A stretch of DNA of 64,000 bases from Streptomyces sp. NRRL S-31 (GTDB lineage: Bacteria; Actinomycetota; Actinomycetes; Streptomycetales; Streptomycetaceae). Of the stretch, positions 27,095 through 35,447 are shown piece by piece. The DNA is taken from positions 1 to 64,000 of the forward strand of contig NZ_JOCB01000003.1 in the NCBI RefSeq assembly GCF_000718775.1, in the 5' to 3' direction. A model generated the notes under the pieces. It was not told the origin of the DNA and did not search any database. It saw only the letters and a list, made by a program, of their open reading frames with translations. A program made the position numbers and the translations under genes. Numbering within the stretch: position 1 is the stretch's first letter; each line of letters opens with the position of its first letter.

Positions 27095-29547
27095 GAGACC
27101 GGCCCCGCCACCACCGCCACGGTCTTCGGCAGCGACACGCCCGAGCCGTCCCGGCGCGGGTCAGGCTCCGGCAGCTCGGCCGGGGTGCCGTTCCGCTGCG
27201 CCGCGCGCGCGGGCGCCGGGCCCGCCCAGGCCAGCGACAGGCAGTCCTCGCCCTTCAGGAACCGCTGGCAGCGCACACCGCCCGTGGCCCGGCCCTTGCG
27301 CGGGTACTGGTCGAACGGGGTCAGCTTGGCCGTCGTCTGCACCGAGTCGTCCAGCGTGCCGCGCGAGCCCGCCATCGTGAACACCACCGCGTCGACGGCC
27401 GGGTCGACCGCCGTGAACGAGATCACCTTGGCGCCCTCGGCCAGCTTGACGCCCGCCATGCCGCCCGCCGGACGGCCCTGCGGGCGCACGATGGATGCCT
27501 GGAAGCGCAGCAACTGCGCGTCGTCCGTGATGAACACCAGGTCCTCCTCGCCGGTGCGCAGCTCCGTCGCGCCGACGATCCGGTCGCCCTCCTTGAGTGT
27601 GATGACCTCCAACTCCTCCTTGTTGGAGGGATAGTCGGGCACCACGCGCTTGACGACACCCTGCTCGGTGCCGAGCGCCAGCCCCGGGGACGACTCGTCC
27701 AGCGTGGTCAGGCAGACCACGGTCTCGTCGTCCTCCAGCGAGACGAACTCCGCCAGCGGGGCGCCCCCGGAGAGGTTCGGCGCGGTCGGCTCGGGCAACT
27801 GCGGCAGGTCGACCACGTTGACCCGCAGCAGCCGGCCCGCGGAGGTCACCGCGCCGATCACCCCGCGCGCGGTCGTCGGCACCGCCGAGACGATCAGGTC
27901 GTGCTTGACGCGCTTGGCGCCCGCCGCCCGCGGGAACGGCTCGTCCGTCGCCGTACGGGCCAGCAGCCCCGTCGAGGAGAGCAGCACCCGGCACGGGTCG
28001 TCGGCCACCTGGAGCGGGACGGTGGCCGCCGGGGTGCCCGAGGACTCCAGCAGGACCGTACGCCGGTCGGTGCCGAACTTCTTCGCCACGGCGGCCAGTT
28101 CGTTCGAGACCAGCTTGCGCAGCTCAGCGTCGGACTCCAGGATGCGGGTCAGCTCCTCGATCTCCCGGGTGAGCTTGTCCTGCTCCGCCTCCAGCTCGAT
28201 CCGGTCGTACTTGGTGAGCCGGCGCAGCGGCGTGTCGAGGATGTACTGGGTCTGCGTCTCGCTCAGCGAGAAGCGCCCCATCAGGCGCTCCTTGGCCTGC
28301 GCGGAGTTGTCGCTGGACCGGATCAGCCGGATGACCTCGTCGATGTCGACCAGCGCGGTCAGCAGGCCCTCGACCAGGTGCAGCCGGTCGCGCCGCTTGC
28401 CGCGGCGGAACTCGCTGCGGCGCCGGACCACGTCGAAGCGGTGGTCCAGGTAGACCTCCAGCAGCTCCTTCAGACCCAGCGTGAGCGGCTGGCCGTCGAC
28501 CAGGGCGACGTTGTTGATGCCGAAGGACTCCTCCATCGGGGTCAGCTTGTACAGCTGCTCCAGGATCGCCTCCGGCACGAAGCCGTTCTTGATCTCGATG
28601 ACCAGGCGCAGTCCGTGCTCGCGGTCGGTGAGGTCCTTGACGTCGGCGATGCCTTGGACCTTCTTCGCGTTGACCAGGTCCTTGATCTTCGCGATGACCT
28701 TCTCCGGGCCGACCGTGAACGGCAGTTCCGTGACCACCAGGCCCTTGCGGCGGGCCGTGACGCTCTCGATCGTGACCGTCGCGCGCATCTTGAAGGTGCC
28801 ACGGCCGGACGCGTACGCGTCCCGGATGCCGCTCAGGCCGACGATCCGGCCGCCGGTGGGCAGGTCGGGGCCCGGGACGTGCTTCATCAGCGTGTCCAGG
28901 TCGGCGTTCGGGAACCGGATCAGGTGGCGGGCGGCGGAGATGACCTCGCGCAGGTTGTGCGGCGGCATGTTCGTCGCCATGCCGACGGCGATCCCCGAGG
29001 AGCCGTTGACCAGCAGGTTCGGGAAGGCGGCCGGCAGCGCCACCGGCTCCTGCTCCTGGCCGTCGTAGTTCGGCGCGAAGTCGACCGTGTCCTCGTCGAT
29101 CGACTCGGTCATCAGGCTCGTCGCCTCGGCCTGCCGGCACTCCGTGTACCGCATGGCGGCCGGCGGGTCGTCGTTGCCCAGCGAGCCGAAGTTGCCGTGG
29201 CCGTCGACGAGCGGCACGCGCATGGAGAAGGGCTGCGCCATGCGCACCAGCGCGTCGTAGATCGACGTGTCGCCGTGCGGGTGCAGCTTGCCCATGACCT
29301 CGCCGACGACACGCGCGCACTTCACGTAGCCGCGTTCGGGGCGCAGGCCCATCTCGTTCATCTGGTACACGATCCGGCGGTGCACCGGCTTGAGGCCGTC
29401 ACGGGCGTCCGGCAGGGCGCGCGAGTAGATGACCGAGTACGCGTACTCGAGGTAGGAGCCACGCATCTCGTCCACGACGTCGATGTCGAGGATCCTCTCC
29501 TCGAACGAATCGTCGGGCGGCGGGGTCTTCGTGCTGCGGCGGGCCAT
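27091..29547 (-). CDS. parC: DNA topoisomerase IV subunit A (ParC; often labelled GyrA2)
   Basis: The 818-residue DNA-cleaving subunit partners with ParE at 9077-11200. Catalytic R133-Y134 lie in AAMRYTECR. The quinolone-resistance region [12 protein letters not shown] places T94 and D98 at the usual Ser and Glu/Asp positions. The C-terminal part carries the beta-pinwheel repeats. ATG 29547 has AGGAGG upstream on the minus strand; the frame stays open to 29703 but without family similarity. The parE and parC genes are separated by about 16 kb and lie on opposite strands, unlike the usual adjacent pair. Confidence 0.95.
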   Translation of the reverse strand: MARRSTKTPPPDDSFEERILDIDVVDEMRGSYLEYAYSVIYSRALPDARDGLKPVHRRIVYQMNEMGLRPERGYVKCARVVGEVMGKLHPHGDTSIYDALVRMAQPFSMRVPLVDGHGNFGSLGNDDPPAAMRYTECRQAEATSLMTESIDEDTVDFAPNYDGQEQEPVALPAAFPNLLVNGSSGIAVGMATNMPPHNLREVISAARHLIRFPNADLDTLMKHVPGPDLPTGGRIVGLSGIRDAYASGRGTFKMRATVTIESVTARRKGLVVTELPFTVGPEKVIAKIKDLVNAKKVQGIADVKDLTDREHGLRLVIEIKNGFVPEAILEQLYKLTPMEESFGINNVALVDGQPLTLGLKELLEVYLDHRFDVVRRRSEFRRGKRRDRLHLVEGLLTALVDIDEVIRLIRSSDNSAQAKERLMGRFSLSETQTQYILDTPLRRLTKYDRIELEAEQDKLTREIEELTRILESDAELRKLVSNELAAVAKKFGTDRRTVLLESSGTPAATVPLQVADDPCRVLLSSTGLLARTATDEPFPRAAGAKRVKHDLIVSAVPTTARGVIGAVTSAGRLLRVNVVDLPQLPEPTAPNLSGGAPLAEFVSLEDDETVVCLTTLDESSPGLALGTEQGVVKRVVPDYPSNKEELEVITLKEGDRIVGATELRTGEEDLVFITDDAQLLRFQASIVRPQGRPAGGMAGVKLAEGAKVISFTAVDPAVDAVVFTMAGSRGTLDDSVQTTAKLTPFDQYPRKGRATGGVRCQRFLKGEDCLSLAWAGPAPARAAQRNGTPAELPEPDPRRDGSGVSLPKTVAVVAGPVS

Positions 29548-29866
29548 CGCTGCCGGCTCCTCCTGGTCTGGTCGCTCACCGAGTGGGCGCGCACCCTCCG
29601 GCTCGCTCTTGCTGAAGAGATTGACGGATCTGTCGCGGACCATTGTGGACCGCGGTACTGACAACCCGTGCCAGGACCCGGTCCCAGCGGCCCCCTCCCG
29701 CACCGGGAGGGAATCCGGGGGCGGGTCCGACGCAGGCTACGCGATCCGCTGTGGGCGTACGTCCCGCGGGAACTTCGCCGAGGCCCCGCACGCTTTGCAT
29801 ACAGTGGCAGGAACGGCAGGAAAAGCGCGGTTTCCAACAACCGCCTCCGCTCGCGAAGGGACGTAC
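29548..29866. promoter_or_regulatory. Divergent promoter region of parC and the M16 peptidase operon
   Basis: This 319-base region has no credible gene. TACAGT (29800-29805) is a possible -10 for the rightward operon. A GC-rich central part contains short inverted repeats (CCCTCCCGCACCGGGAGGG around 29692-29710). Confidence 0.3.
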
Positions 29867-31270
29867 ATGCCCATGGGTCACACGACCACAGCCGAGGCAG
29901 GCTCCGGGGGCCTGACAGCGACCGAGCACCGCCTGGCCAACGGTCTGCGCGTGGTGCTCTCCGAGGACCACCTGACCCCGGTGGCGGCGGTCTGCCTCTG
30001 GTACGACGTCGGTTCCCGCCACGAGGTCAAGGGGCGTACCGGCCTGGCTCACCTCTTCGAGCACCTGATGTTCCAGGGCTCCGCGCAGGTCAAGGGCAAC
30101 GGCCACTTCGAGCTGGTGCAGGGCGCCGGCGGCTCGCTGAACGGCACCACCAGCTTCGAGCGCACCAACTACTTCGAGACCATGCCCACCCACCAGCTGG
30201 AGCTCGCCCTCTGGCTGGAGGCCGACCGGATGGGCTCGCTGCTGGCCGCCCTGGACGACGAGTCCATGGAGAACCAGCGGGACGTCGTCAAGAACGAGCG
30301 CCGCCAGCGTTACGACAACGTTCCCTACGGCACCGCCTTCGAGAAGCTGACCGCCCTCTCCTACCCGGAGGGCCACCCGTACCACCACACGCCGATCGGC
30401 TCGATGGCGGACCTGGACGCGGCCACCCTGGAGGACGCCCGCCAGTTCTTCCGCACCTACTACGCGCCGAACAACGCGGTGCTCTCCGTGGTCGGCGACA
30501 TCGACCCCGAGCAGACCCTCGCCTGGATCGAGAAGTACTTCGGCTCCATCGCGTCCCACGACGGCAAGCCCGCGCCGCGCGACGGCTCCCTGCCGGACGT
30601 CATCGGCGAGCAGAAGCGCGAGGTCCTGGTCGAGGAGGTCCCGGCGCGCGCCCTGATGGCCGCCTACCGGCTGCCGCACGACGGCACGCGCGCGTGCGAC
30701 GCGGCCGACCTGGCCCTGACCGTCCTCGGCGGCGGCGAGTCCTCCCGGCTCTACAACCGCCTGGTGCGCCGCGACCGCACGGCCGTCGCCGCCGGCTTCG
30801 GCCTGCTGCGCCTGGCCGGCGCGCCCTCCATGGGCTGGCTGGACGTGAAGACCTCCGGTGACGTCGAGGTGCCGGTCATCGAGGCCGCCATCGACGAGGA
30901 GCTGGCCCGGTTCGCCGAGGAGGGCCCCACGCCCGAGGAGATGGAGCGCGCCCAGGCCCAGCTGGAGCGCGAGTGGCTGGACCGGCTCGGCACGGTCGCC
31001 GGCCGCGCCGACGAACTGTGCCGGTACGCCGTCCTGTTCGGCGACCCGCAGCTCGCCCTGACCGCCGTCAAGCGCGTCCTGGAGATCACCCCGGAGGAGG
31101 TCCGGGAGGTCGCCGAGGCCCGCCTGCGGCCCGACAACCGCGCGGTCCTCGTCTACGAGCCGAAGTCCCCGGAGGCCGCCCCGGACGCCGACGTCCCCGA
31201 CGACCCGGAGCAGGAAGCGACCGTAGAGGCGGGTCGCGACGAGACCGAGAACGAGGAGACGGCCAAGTGA
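29867..31270 (+). CDS. M16B metallopeptidase, catalytic subunit
   Basis: The 467-residue zinc peptidase has the inverted zinc motif HLFEH (H62, E65, H66) and third ligand E144 in VKNERRQR. Two M16 half-domains follow, and the C-terminus is acidic. The C-terminal half lacks the Arg/Tyr substrate-binding pair typical of the non-catalytic half; the next gene supplies it. GAAGGGA precedes ATG 29867 (ATG 29873 also possible). No signal peptide is visible, so the enzyme is cytoplasmic. The stop overlaps the next start (GTGA). Confidence 0.9.
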   Translation: MPMGHTTTAEAGSGGLTATEHRLANGLRVVLSEDHLTPVAAVCLWYDVGSRHEVKGRTGLAHLFEHLMFQGSAQVKGNGHFELVQGAGGSLNGTTSFERTNYFETMPTHQLELALWLEADRMGSLLAALDDESMENQRDVVKNERRQRYDNVPYGTAFEKLTALSYPEGHPYHHTPIGSMADLDAATLEDARQFFRTYYAPNNAVLSVVGDIDPEQTLAWIEKYFGSIASHDGKPAPRDGSLPDVIGEQKREVLVEEVPARALMAAYRLPHDGTRACDAADLALTVLGGGESSRLYNRLVRRDRTAVAAGFGLLRLAGAPSMGWLDVKTSGDVEVPVIEAAIDEELARFAEEGPTPEEMERAQAQLEREWLDRLGTVAGRADELCRYAVLFGDPQLALTAVKRVLEITPEEVREVAEARLRPDNRAVLVYEPKSPEAAPDADVPDDPEQEATVEAGRDETENEETAK

Positions 31271-32655
31271 CCGAGCTCGCCACCATGGAGTTCCACCCCC
31301 AGCCGCAGCCCGGTGCCGCCAGGCCGTGGGCCTTCCCGGCCCCCGAGCGCGGCACGCTGGACAACGGTCTGACCGTGCTCCGCTGCCACCGCCCCGGCCA
31401 GCAGGTCGTCGCCGTCGAGGTGCTGCTGGACGCGCCCCTGGACGCCGAGCCGGCCGGTCTGGACGGCGTCGCCACGATCATGGCGCGGGCGTTCTCCGAG
31501 GGCACCGACCGGCACTCCGCCGAGGACTACGCCGCCGAGCTGGAGCGCGCGGGCGCCACCCTCGACGCGCACGCCGACCACCCCGGCGTCCGGATCAGCC
31601 TGGAGGTCCCGGCCTCCCGCCTGGCCAAGGGGCTCGGCCTGCTCGCCGACGCGCTGCGCGCCCCCGCCTTCGCCGAGAGCGAGGTCGAGCGGCTGGTCCG
31701 CAACCGCCTGGACGAGATCCCGCACGAGCTGGCCAACCCCTCCCGCCGGGCCGCCAAGCAGCTGTCCGAGGAACTGTTCCCGGCGGCCTCGCGCATGTCG
31801 CGCCCGCGCCAGGGCACCGAGGAGACGGTCGAGAAGATCGACGCGGCGGCCGTACGCGCCTTCTACGACCGTCACGTGCGGCCCGCCACGGCCACCGTGG
31901 TCGTCGTCGGCGACCTGACCGGCACCGACCTGGACGCGCTGCTCGGCGAGACCCTGGGCGCCTGGACCGGCACGCCGGGCGAGCCCCGGCCGGTGCCGCC
32001 GGTGACCGCCGACGACACCGGGCGCGTGGTCATCGTCGACCGGCCCGGCGCCGTGCAGACGCAGCTGCTCATCGGCCGGATCGGCCCCGACCGGCACGAC
32101 CGCGTGTGGCCCGCGCAGGTCCTCGGCACGTACTGCCTCGGCGGCACCCTCACCTCCCGTCTGGACCGCGTCCTGCGCGAGGAGAAGGGCTACACCTACG
32201 GCGTGCGCTCCTTCGGGCAGGTCCTGCGGTCCGCGCCGGACGGCACGGGCGCGGCCATGCTCGCCATCAGCGGCTCCGTGGACACGCCGAACACCGGCCC
32301 GGCGCTGGACGACCTGTGGAAGGTGCTGCGCACCGTCGCGGCGGAGGGCCTGACCGACGCCGAGCGGGACGTCGCCGTGCAGAACCTCGTCGGTGTGGCG
32401 CCGCTGAAGTACGAGACCGCGGCGGCCGTCGCGAGCACGCTGGCCGACCAGGTCGAGCAGTACCTGCCCGACGACTTCCAGGCCACGCTGTACCGGCAGC
32501 TGTCCGCCACGGGCACGGTGGAGGCCACCGCGGCCGTCGTGAACGCCTTTCCGGTGGACCGCCTGGTGACCGTCCTCGTCGGCGACGCGTCCCAGATCAA
32601 GGCACCGGTCGAGGCGCTCGGCATCGGCGAGGTGACCGTGGTGTCGGCCGAGTAG
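31267..32655 (+). CDS. M16B peptidase-like protein, non-catalytic subunit
   Basis: The 462-residue M16 homologue has lost the HxxEH motif (the equivalent segment reads ATIMARAFSEG). It keeps the Arg...Tyr pair in RVLREEKGYTYGVRS. In bacterial M16B heterodimers, such as the Sphingomonas pair, one subunit binds zinc and the other provides these residues. The coupled gene pair here has exactly that division. Substrates are unknown, but the family degrades short unstructured peptides. Confidence 0.9.
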   Translation: MTELATMEFHPQPQPGAARPWAFPAPERGTLDNGLTVLRCHRPGQQVVAVEVLLDAPLDAEPAGLDGVATIMARAFSEGTDRHSAEDYAAELERAGATLDAHADHPGVRISLEVPASRLAKGLGLLADALRAPAFAESEVERLVRNRLDEIPHELANPSRRAAKQLSEELFPAASRMSRPRQGTEETVEKIDAAAVRAFYDRHVRPATATVVVVGDLTGTDLDALLGETLGAWTGTPGEPRPVPPVTADDTGRVVIVDRPGAVQTQLLIGRIGPDRHDRVWPAQVLGTYCLGGTLTSRLDRVLREEKGYTYGVRSFGQVLRSAPDGTGAAMLAISGSVDTPNTGPALDDLWKVLRTVAAEGLTDAERDVAVQNLVGVAPLKYETAAAVASTLADQVEQYLPDDFQATLYRQLSATGTVEATAAVVNAFPVDRLVTVLVGDASQIKAPVEALGIGEVTVVSAE

Positions 32656-32670
32656 GCGGCACCCGCGCGC

Positions 32671-32704
32671 GGAGCCCTGGCGACCGACGGGTCGTCAGGG
32701 CTCC
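32671..32704 (+). terminator. Terminator after the M16 operon
   Basis: Arms GGAGCCCTGGCGACC and GGTCGTCAGGGCTCC pair with one G-U wobble across a short loop, 15 bases after the stop codon. Confidence 0.75.
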
Positions 32705-32869
32705 CGTCCGTCCGCTCGTCCCGCCAGATGCCCGTTTTGGGGCGGAGGTTGCCTGTCTGGCCTGTGGGATGCGCTACAAAAAGCCAGATTCGTTTGATGA
32801 TCGAAAGCGGGCCGCCGTAGCGTCGTCCGGGCTGTTCGTCAGGCAGTGCGCCGCGCCCGCGGCACCGGA

Positions 32870-33016
32870 CAGTCATCGCCGAGTCCCCGTACGGCGCGAG
32901 CCAGGGGAGCCGGGGACCCACGCAGTCCCTGGGGTGAATCGGGCGCCCGCGCAGCCGCGAGGGGGCCCGTAGGAGACCTTCCTGCTCCGAACCCGTCAGC
33001 TAACCCGGTAGGCGAG
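32870..33016 (+). ncRNA. Cyclic di-AMP riboswitch (ydaO/yuaA class)
   Basis: The conserved blocks of this riboswitch are present in order. GGAGCCGGGGACCCA is at 32906-32920, GGGGTGAATC at 32931-32940 and GGAGACCTTCC at about 32972-32982. The diagnostic 3' block CCGAACCCGTCAGCTAACCC is at 32987-33006, followed by GGTAGGCG, which can close a stem with CGCCGAG near 32878. It ends about 25 bases before the M23 peptidase start. Binding of c-di-AMP normally turns such genes off, and in Streptomyces the class typically precedes cell-wall hydrolase genes, as here. Confidence 0.93.
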
Positions 33017-33041
33017 AGGGAAGGAAAGGACCAGCCACTTC

Positions 33042-33797
33042 ATGGCGTTCATGTGCGCCACCGGGAAGCACCGCAAGCCCGGCCGGGTCAAGCGGACCAC
33101 CGCTCAGGCGGCCGGCGTCGCGGCCCTCACCACCACCGGTGTCATCGGTGGTCTCACCGCCTCCCCGGCGCTCGCCGCCGACAACTCCGCGGACCAGACC
33201 GGCCTCACCCCGGTCCTCGCCGCGACGGAGGACGTCGCCGCGCAGATCGACGCACAGGCCACCGCCCAGCAGCAGGCCGCCGATCGCAAGGCGGCCGAGG
33301 AGGCCGCGGCGAAGGCGGCCGCCAAGCGGGCCGAGGAGGTGCGCGAGGCCCGGGCCCGCGCCGCGCGCGAGGCCGAGCGCAAGCGGCTGAACGCCTTCGT
33401 CGCCCCCATCGCGCACTCCTACGTCTCGACGGCCTACCGGGCCAGCAGCTCCCTGTGGTCCTCGGGCTCGCACACCGGCATCGACTTCCACGCGGCCAGC
33501 GGCACGGCCGTGCACGCGGTGGGCTCCGGCACGGTCGTCTCCACGGGCTGGGGCGGCGCCTACGGCAACGAGGTGGTGATCCGGATGGCCGACGGCATGT
33601 ACACCCAGTACGGCCATCTGTCCTCCATCGGCGTCACCGTGGGCCAGCGGGTCGTCCCGGGCCAGCAGATCGGCCTGTCCGGCGCCACGGGCAACGTCAC
33701 CGGCCCGCACCTGCACTTCGAGGCGCGTACCAGCCCCGACTACGGCTCCGACGTCGATCCCGTCGCCTACCTCCGCAACCACGGCGTGCACATCTGA
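33042..33797 (+). CDS. Secreted M23 peptidase (LytM-type cell-wall endopeptidase)
   Basis: The 251-residue protein has a signal peptide ending near ASPALAAD and an Ala/Lys/Glu/Arg-rich coiled-coil segment (about 65-120). The C-terminal M23 domain shows the zinc ligands: histidine and aspartate in SHTGIDFHA and the HxH in GPHLHFEA. It should cleave peptidoglycan cross-bridges or stem peptides outside the membrane. GGAAAGGA precedes ATG 33042. The c-di-AMP riboswitch upstream ties its expression to osmotic or potassium status and to growth or germination control. Confidence 0.93.
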   Translation: MAFMCATGKHRKPGRVKRTTAQAAGVAALTTTGVIGGLTASPALAADNSADQTGLTPVLAATEDVAAQIDAQATAQQQAADRKAAEEAAAKAAAKRAEEVREARARAAREAERKRLNAFVAPIAHSYVSTAYRASSSLWSSGSHTGIDFHAASGTAVHAVGSGTVVSTGWGGAYGNEVVIRMADGMYTQYGHLSSIGVTVGQRVVPGQQIGLSGATGNVTGPHLHFEARTSPDYGSDVDPVAYLRNHGVHI

Positions 33798-33899
33798 CAC
33801 GCGCGCCTGGCGCGCACCGCGCGGACGCCCCCGGCGCGCATCGCGCGTCATCGGGCACATCGCGCGGGCGTCACCGCCCGCACCGCCCGGACATCCGAG

Positions 33900-33925
33900 G
33901 CCCCGGCTCACCGAGCCGGGGCTTT
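33900..33925 (+). terminator. Terminator after the M23 peptidase
   Basis: A perfect ten-base-pair stem GCCCCGGCTC/GAGCCGGGGC with an ACC loop is followed by TTT. The upstream part of the gap (33798-33890) contains several overlapping GCGCGC-rich short repeats but no gene. Confidence 0.85.
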
Positions 33926-34072
33926 CGCCGTTTCCGCTGCGTCCGCCGGATCCGCTGTCCAAGAAATATCCAAGAATTATGGCCCGCCGTCGGAAATGCA
34001 GGTCCGCTGGAATAGAGTCTCGGAAACACATGTGCATCGTCAATGTTTCACGGGGATCAAGGCGGAGGTCGT

Positions 34073-34789
34073 ATGCGTATTCCGGCGCACTCGGTGTGCA
34101 CCGCGGTCCGGGACGACATCGTGGCCGGCGTCCACGAGCGCGGCAGCCGCCTCACCGAGGAAGTCCTCGCCCGCCGCTACGGCGTCTCCCGCGTCCCCGT
34201 GCGCGAGGCGCTGCGCACGCTGGAGGCCGAGGGCTTCGTGGTGACGCGCCGGCACGCGGGCGCGTGCGTGGCCGAACCGACCGAGCAGGAGGCCGCCGAC
34301 GTGCTCCAGATGCGGATGCTGCTGGAGCCGCTGGGTGCCGCGCGGGCCGCCCAGCGACGCTCGGAGGCCCATCTGAAGGTGCTGCGCGGCCTGGTCAGGC
34401 TGGGTCAGGAGCGGGCGCGGAAGGGCACCAGCGAGGATTTGCGCTCGCTGGGCGGCTGGTTCCACGACACGCTCGCCCAGGCGTCCGGCAGCCCCTCGCT
34501 GACCTCGGTGCTGACCCAGTTGCGGCACAAGATCGCCTGGATGTACGCGGTGGAGGCGCCGCTGAACCCGGTGGAGTCCTGGACGGAGCACGGCGCCGTC
34601 GTGGACGCGGTGGCACGCGGCGACGGCGAACGCGCGCGGGTGCTCACGGCCCTGCACGCCGAGCGCGCGGCGGAGGCCAGCAGACTGCGTTTCGCCGTGA
34701 CCACGGGGCCGGTGGCCGGAGAGCCGGTGGCCGGGCAGCGTGTGAGGACTTCGCAACACGCCGTGAACACGCCGGGTCCGGGGATTTAA
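34073..34789 (+). CDS. GntR-family (FadR-like) transcriptional regulator
   Basis: The 238-residue protein has a GntR winged helix (about 5-70; EEVLARRYGVSRVPVREALRT) and a helical FCD-type ligand domain (about 80-210). GGCGGAGG precedes ATG 34073, whereas ATG 34043 lacks a site. It lies convergent with the HPr gene. The proximity suggests control of carbohydrate uptake, but no operator has been matched and the ligand is unknown. Confidence 0.85.
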   Translation: MRIPAHSVCTAVRDDIVAGVHERGSRLTEEVLARRYGVSRVPVREALRTLEAEGFVVTRRHAGACVAEPTEQEAADVLQMRMLLEPLGAARAAQRRSEAHLKVLRGLVRLGQERARKGTSEDLRSLGGWFHDTLAQASGSPSLTSVLTQLRHKIAWMYAVEAPLNPVESWTEHGAVVDAVARGDGERARVLTALHAERAAEASRLRFAVTTGPVAGEPVAGQRVRTSQHAVNTPGPGI

Positions 34790-34938
34790 CGAGGACGCCG
34801 TATACAAAGAGAAGTTATTCGGCTGCGCATGTTTTCCGCCACCCTTTTCTGCCACCCTTTTCCGTCACCGGGAAATGCGGGCCGGAGTACTGCCGGGACG
34901 CGGTGCGCGCCAGCGATGAATTCCGGCCGGAAAAACGC

Positions 34939-34978
34939 GGAAGCCGCGCCGTCCGGTGGTGCGGACGGCGCGGCTTCC
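34939..34978. terminator. Bidirectional terminator between gntR-type gene and ptsH
   Basis: A perfect 17-base-pair stem (34939-34955 with 34962-34978) with loop GTGGTG lies ten bases beyond the end of ptsH. It can serve both convergent genes. Confidence 0.85.
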
Positions 34979-34988
34979 CGGTACCCGC

Positions 34989-35270
34989 TCAGACGGTCTC
35001 GGGCAGTTCGTCCAGACCCTCGGAGACCAGCTTGGCCAGACGGTCGAGGGCGGCGTCCGCGCCCTCGGCGGCGGAGGCGAGGACGATCTCCTCGCCACCC
35101 TGGGCACCCAGGCCCAGGACGGCCAGCATGGAGGCCGCGTTGACGGGGTCGCCCCCGGCCTTGGCGATCGTCACCGGGACGCCTGTGGCCGTGGCGGCTC
35201 GGACGAAGATGGAAGCGGGGCGGGCGTGGAGGCCCTCGGCCCAGCCGACGTTGACGCGGCGCTCAGCCAT
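34989..35270 (-). CDS. ptsH: Phosphocarrier protein HPr
   Basis: The 93-residue HPr transfers phosphate from enzyme I to the sugar-specific EIIA domains. The phosphorylation site is H15 in GLHARPAS. The regulatory region around S47 (VNAASMLAV) is present, although Streptomyces is not known to use HPr kinase as Firmicutes do. ATG 35270 follows GAAGGGCAG on the minus strand. It is the only PTS gene in the window. Confidence 0.96.
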   Translation of the reverse strand: MAERRVNVGWAEGLHARPASIFVRAATATGVPVTIAKAGGDPVNAASMLAVLGLGAQGGEEIVLASAAEGADAALDRLAKLVSEGLDELPETV

Positions 35271-35434
35271 GTGTTGCTGCCCTTCGGTGTTCATGTTGTC
35301 TAGACCAGTTTCCCATATCGTGAAGCGTGCCCGGAGGGGACCAGGGTCCCGCCTGGGCGCGGGGCCGGACCGCGGCCTCGGTCCGGCCCCCCGTCGTGCA
35401 CAGACTGCCTCGCGCCGTTGTCGTACGCGAGCCG

Positions 35435-35440
35435 TACTCT
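35435..35440 (+). promoter_or_regulatory. Candidate -10 for the protein acetyltransferase gene
   Basis: TACTCT ends eight bases before ATG 35448. The leader shows no convincing Shine-Dalgarno sequence, so the mRNA is probably leaderless. Confidence 0.45.
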
Positions 35441-35447
35441 GGGGCCC

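Noticed and set aside
27004..29661. 885-codon plus-strand frame across parC
   Set aside because: It is a shadow of parC on the opposite strand, rich in Arg, Leu, Gln and Val.
34830..34938. Small gene between the GntR gene and the terminator
   Set aside because: The frames here lack a ribosome binding site and coding-like third-position bias.
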